From NCBI GenBank assembly GCA_949346185.1, contig CASGVX010000119.1:1-6605 (forward strand): a stretch of 6,605 nt of DNA, read 5' to 3'. Positions within the stretch are counted from its first letter, which is position 1. Each line of letters opens with the position of its first letter. Below, in pieces: positions 4,934-6,605 of the stretch. The notes beneath the pieces were generated by a model that saw only the letters and a list, made by a program, of their open reading frames with translations, ran no database searches and was not told where the DNA came from. The position numbers were made by a program, and so were the translations under genes. Origin of the DNA: an uncultured Lachnospiraceae bacterium. GTDB taxonomy: Bacteria; Bacillota; Clostridia; Lachnospirales; Lachnospiraceae.

Positions 4934-6265
4934 TTAATATTGATATTTTTTTCTGTATTTGATAAACATGATGGCGGACAGACAGATTGCCGCAAATTCC
5001 GCAGCAGGTGTTGCCAGCCATACACCTGTTACACCCCAAATCGCCGGGAGTATCAGCATAGCAATGACCATAAATACAAAGGAACGAGAAAAGGCAAGTA
5101 CAGCAGAAATAAATCCATTGGATAATGCCGTAAACATTCCGCTTGCAAATACATTAAAGCCAATAAAAATGAGAGCAGATGAACAAATTTGATTTCCTGT
5201 AACTGCCAATCCATAAACCGGATTATCCTGTCGGGCAAATACCGATACAAGAGGTACTGTAACCAGAAGGGAAATAACCAGCGTGATAACGGCAATAACA
5301 CTAATAATCTTCAAACTCATTCCCACTAGCTTTTTCAGCTTTTCATGGTTTTGTTCACCATAGTAATAACTAATCATAGGTGCAACTCCGTAAGAGTACC
5401 CTGTGTATAGGGAAGTTGCGAACATCAGCACATACATGATAATGGTGATTGCCGCGACACCATTTTCACCCACATATTTTAACATTGTCCAGTTAAACAT
5501 CATGGTAACAATACCTGTCACCAATGCGGTTGCCATTTCGGAACTTCCATTTGCAGCAGCATGGAATAAAGTTTTAAAATGACATATGGGTTTTACAAAA
5601 TGAAGCATACTATTCTTATTGGAAAACATCACGATACCCGCAACTGCCGTAACAGAATATCCTAAGCCGGTTGCAATGGCTGCTCCCGCAATCCCCATAT
5701 CCAGTACGGCAATACATACATAATCAAGCACCATATTCAAAATGCCGCCCGCAATGGAACAAACCATAGACAGCGCAGACTTTTCGGCAGCAATCATGTA
5801 GAGGGTAAAGTTATTCATTAAAAGAATAGGAATGACAAAAACCAAATACCGACTCAAATAAAGATGACAATAGGAAAATACTTTTGGCGACAGAGACATA
5901 CCTTCAAAAACTTTGTCCATTACAAGATAGCCCAGACAGGACATGATAAGCCCTGCAATCACGTTGACAATGATTAAAAATGTAAAATCTTCGTTGGCTT
6001 CTCTTGTTTTTTGTTCTCCCATTTTTTTCATAATGACAGCACTTCCGCCTGTGGCAAGCATGGTAGAAATTGCTGTTGCCAATGCAATGATAGGCGCCGT
6101 CAAATTGACAGCCGACAAAGCATCTGTACCAATTAAATTTGAAACAAACAGGCCGTCTACCATTGTGTAAAAAGACATAAATACAGTCATAACAATCGTT
6201 GGAATGGCAAACTTCATAACATTTCTTAATGTTACAGGCTGGTTATACGCATTTTCGCTTTTCAT
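4934..6265 (-). CDS. MATE family multidrug efflux pump (MepA-like)
   Basis: This 443-residue inner-membrane protein would export drugs or other organic cations in exchange for Na+ or H+. It has the expected length and about twelve hydrophobic segments in two halves (first half about 14-215, second half about 235-435). Family landmarks are MVDGLFVSNLIGTDALSAVN (35-54), GGSAVIMKKMGEQKTREANE (73-92), YSYGVAPMISYYYGEQN (290-306) and GVTGVWLATPAAE (411-423). The start is ATG at 6265, with AGGAGG nine bases before it. It is transcribed away from a merR-type gene through a MerR-type promoter, so drug-induced expression is likely. Base composition is visibly more AT-rich than in nrdD, which is compatible with a separate origin. 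The true substrate cannot be told from the sequence. Confidence 0.94.
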   Translation of the reverse strand: MKSENAYNQPVTLRNVMKFAIPTIVMTVFMSFYTMVDGLFVSNLIGTDALSAVNLTAPIIALATAISTMLATGGSAVIMKKMGEQKTREANEDFTFLIIVNVIAGLIMSCLGYLVMDKVFEGMSLSPKVFSYCHLYLSRYLVFVIPILLMNNFTLYMIAAEKSALSMVCSIAGGILNMVLDYVCIAVLDMGIAGAAIATGLGYSVTAVAGIVMFSNKNSMLHFVKPICHFKTLFHAAANGSSEMATALVTGIVTMMFNWTMLKYVGENGVAAITIIMYVLMFATSLYTGYSYGVAPMISYYYGEQNHEKLKKLVGMSLKIISVIAVITLVISLLVTVPLVSVFARQDNPVYGLAVTGNQICSSALIFIGFNVFASGMFTALSNGFISAVLAFSRSFVFMVIAMLILPAIWGVTGVWLATPAAEFAAICLSAIMFIKYRKKYQY

Positions 6266-6283
6266 AATGAAGATCCTCCTATC

Positions 6284-6312
6284 TTGTTTTTTTCTGACTT
6301 ATTGCATATAAT
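6284..6312 (+). promoter_or_regulatory. Predicted promoter of the merR-family gene
   Basis: On the plus strand TTGTTT (6284-6289) and a perfect TATAAT (6307-6312) are separated by 17 bp. The predicted start, near 6319, falls inside the MerR dyad, so the regulator should repress itself while controlling the MATE gene. The leader to the ATG at 6353 would be about 34 nt. Confidence 0.6.
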
Positions 6313-6338
6313 AAACCGTACAGTAACTGTACAGTCAA
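6308..6338 (-). promoter_or_regulatory. MerR-type promoter of the MATE gene with a 19-bp spacer
   Basis: On the minus strand TTGACT (6333-6338) and TATTAT (6308-6313) match the sigma-70 consensus at five of six positions each, but are separated by 19 bp. The over-long spacer is the hallmark of MerR-family controlled promoters, in which the regulator untwists the DNA to realign the two hexamers. Its -10 overlaps the TATAAT of the divergent merR promoter. Confidence 0.85.
6318..6332. promoter_or_regulatory. MerR operator dyad
   Basis: GTACAGTAACTGTAC is a perfect inverted repeat with 6-bp arms (GTACAG/CTGTAC) around a 3-bp centre. It sits entirely within the 19-bp promoter spacer against the -35, close to where BmrR/MtaN-type regulators bind. 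Its location and symmetry agree with the adjacent merR gene. Confidence 0.8.
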
Positions 6339-6352
6339 GGGGGATTTGAAAA

Positions 6353-6605
6353 ATGCTGAAAGAAGAAAATACACTGTTTACTATTGGACAATTTGCTGAT
6401 TTGCATGGAATCAATAAAAAAACTTTGATGTGGTATGATGAAATTGGTTTGCTGAAACCCACCTGCATTAAAGAAAACGGCTACCGCTATTATAGCTATC
6501 AGCAAAGCGCCACACTGGAAACGATATTAATGCTGCGCGAACTAAATCTTTCTTTGGATGAAATCAAGTCTTTTATGTTCAAACTATTTTTTTTTTTACT
6601 TCACT
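6353..6605 (+). CDS. MerR-family transcriptional regulator, N-terminal part, open at the window edge
   Basis: This is the probable regulator of the divergent MATE pump. ATG at 6353 has AAGGGGG nine bases upstream. The first 75 residues are a clear MerR DNA-binding domain: FTIGQFADLHGINKKTLMWYDEIGLLKP (9-36) with the winged helix-turn-helix, then ENGYRYYSYQQSATLETILMLRELNLSLDEIKSFM (41-75). After codon 75 (6577) the frame turns into FKLFFFLLH across a run of 11 T (6587-6597), which does not resemble the rest of the family. That points to an insertion, a frameshift or an assembly fault near the edge. The effector-binding domain is not in the window, so drug specificity is unknown. Confidence 0.88.
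   Translation, partial: MLKEENTLFTIGQFADLHGINKKTLMWYDEIGLLKPTCIKENGYRYYSYQQSATLETILMLRELNLSLDEIKSFMFKLFFFLLH

Noticed and set aside
1..6605. CRISPR arrays, tRNA or rRNA genes, complete insertion sequences
   Set aside because: No regular repeat-spacer pattern, no cloverleaf or rRNA-like sequence and no transposase reading frame was seen on either strand.

Overview
The window looks like a piece of chromosome from an anaerobic, low-to-mid GC Firmicute (Clostridia or Negativicutes; the sequence alone does not settle which). The reasons are an oxygen-sensitive class III ribonucleotide reductase, strong AGGAGG-type ribosome binding sites, TTG and GTG starts, and gene families typical of gut Firmicutes. 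All genes lie on the minus strand except a MerR-type regulator at the right edge. Two genes run off the ends: nrdD on the left and merR on the right.

Reading in the direction of transcription (right to left), the layout is as follows. (1) At 6265-6605 a merR-family gene faces away from a MATE efflux pump gene (4934-6265). The two share a short intergenic region holding a textbook MerR operator: a 19-bp promoter spacer with a perfect dyad. (2) At 4544-4918 there is a scar of gene remnants: a 15-codon mini-ORF, the first 12 codons of a WYL/HTH_11-type regulator, and a VOC (PhnB-like) gene that has lost its N-terminus. (3) At 939-4475 a four-gene module encodes an OmpR-type response regulator, an ABC ATPase of the BcrA/LanF type, one ABC-2 permease and a short sensor histidine kinase. 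This is the usual build of a peptide-antibiotic (bacitracin or lantibiotic-like) sensing and resistance system. Four direct copies of TCTTTAC spaced 11-12 bp apart sit between the regulator gene and the ATPase gene and are the best candidate for the regulator's binding site. (4) At 736-938 an intergenic region holds a 94-bp inverted-repeat-bounded segment and two NrdR boxes on the nrdD promoter. (5) At 1-735 is the 5' part of nrdD.

The likely logic is as follows. The MerR protein senses a drug and switches on the MATE pump. The kinase, probably together with the ABC transporter, senses an antimicrobial peptide at the membrane and phosphorylates the response regulator, which raises transporter expression through the TCTTTAC array. 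nrdD is a core metabolic gene under NrdR control and marks the edge of the accessory defence segment. Nothing here is clearly a new system. The most useful leads are the repeat array, the WYL/VOC scar, the inverted-repeat segment next to nrdD and the abrupt loss of family resemblance in merR at the right edge.
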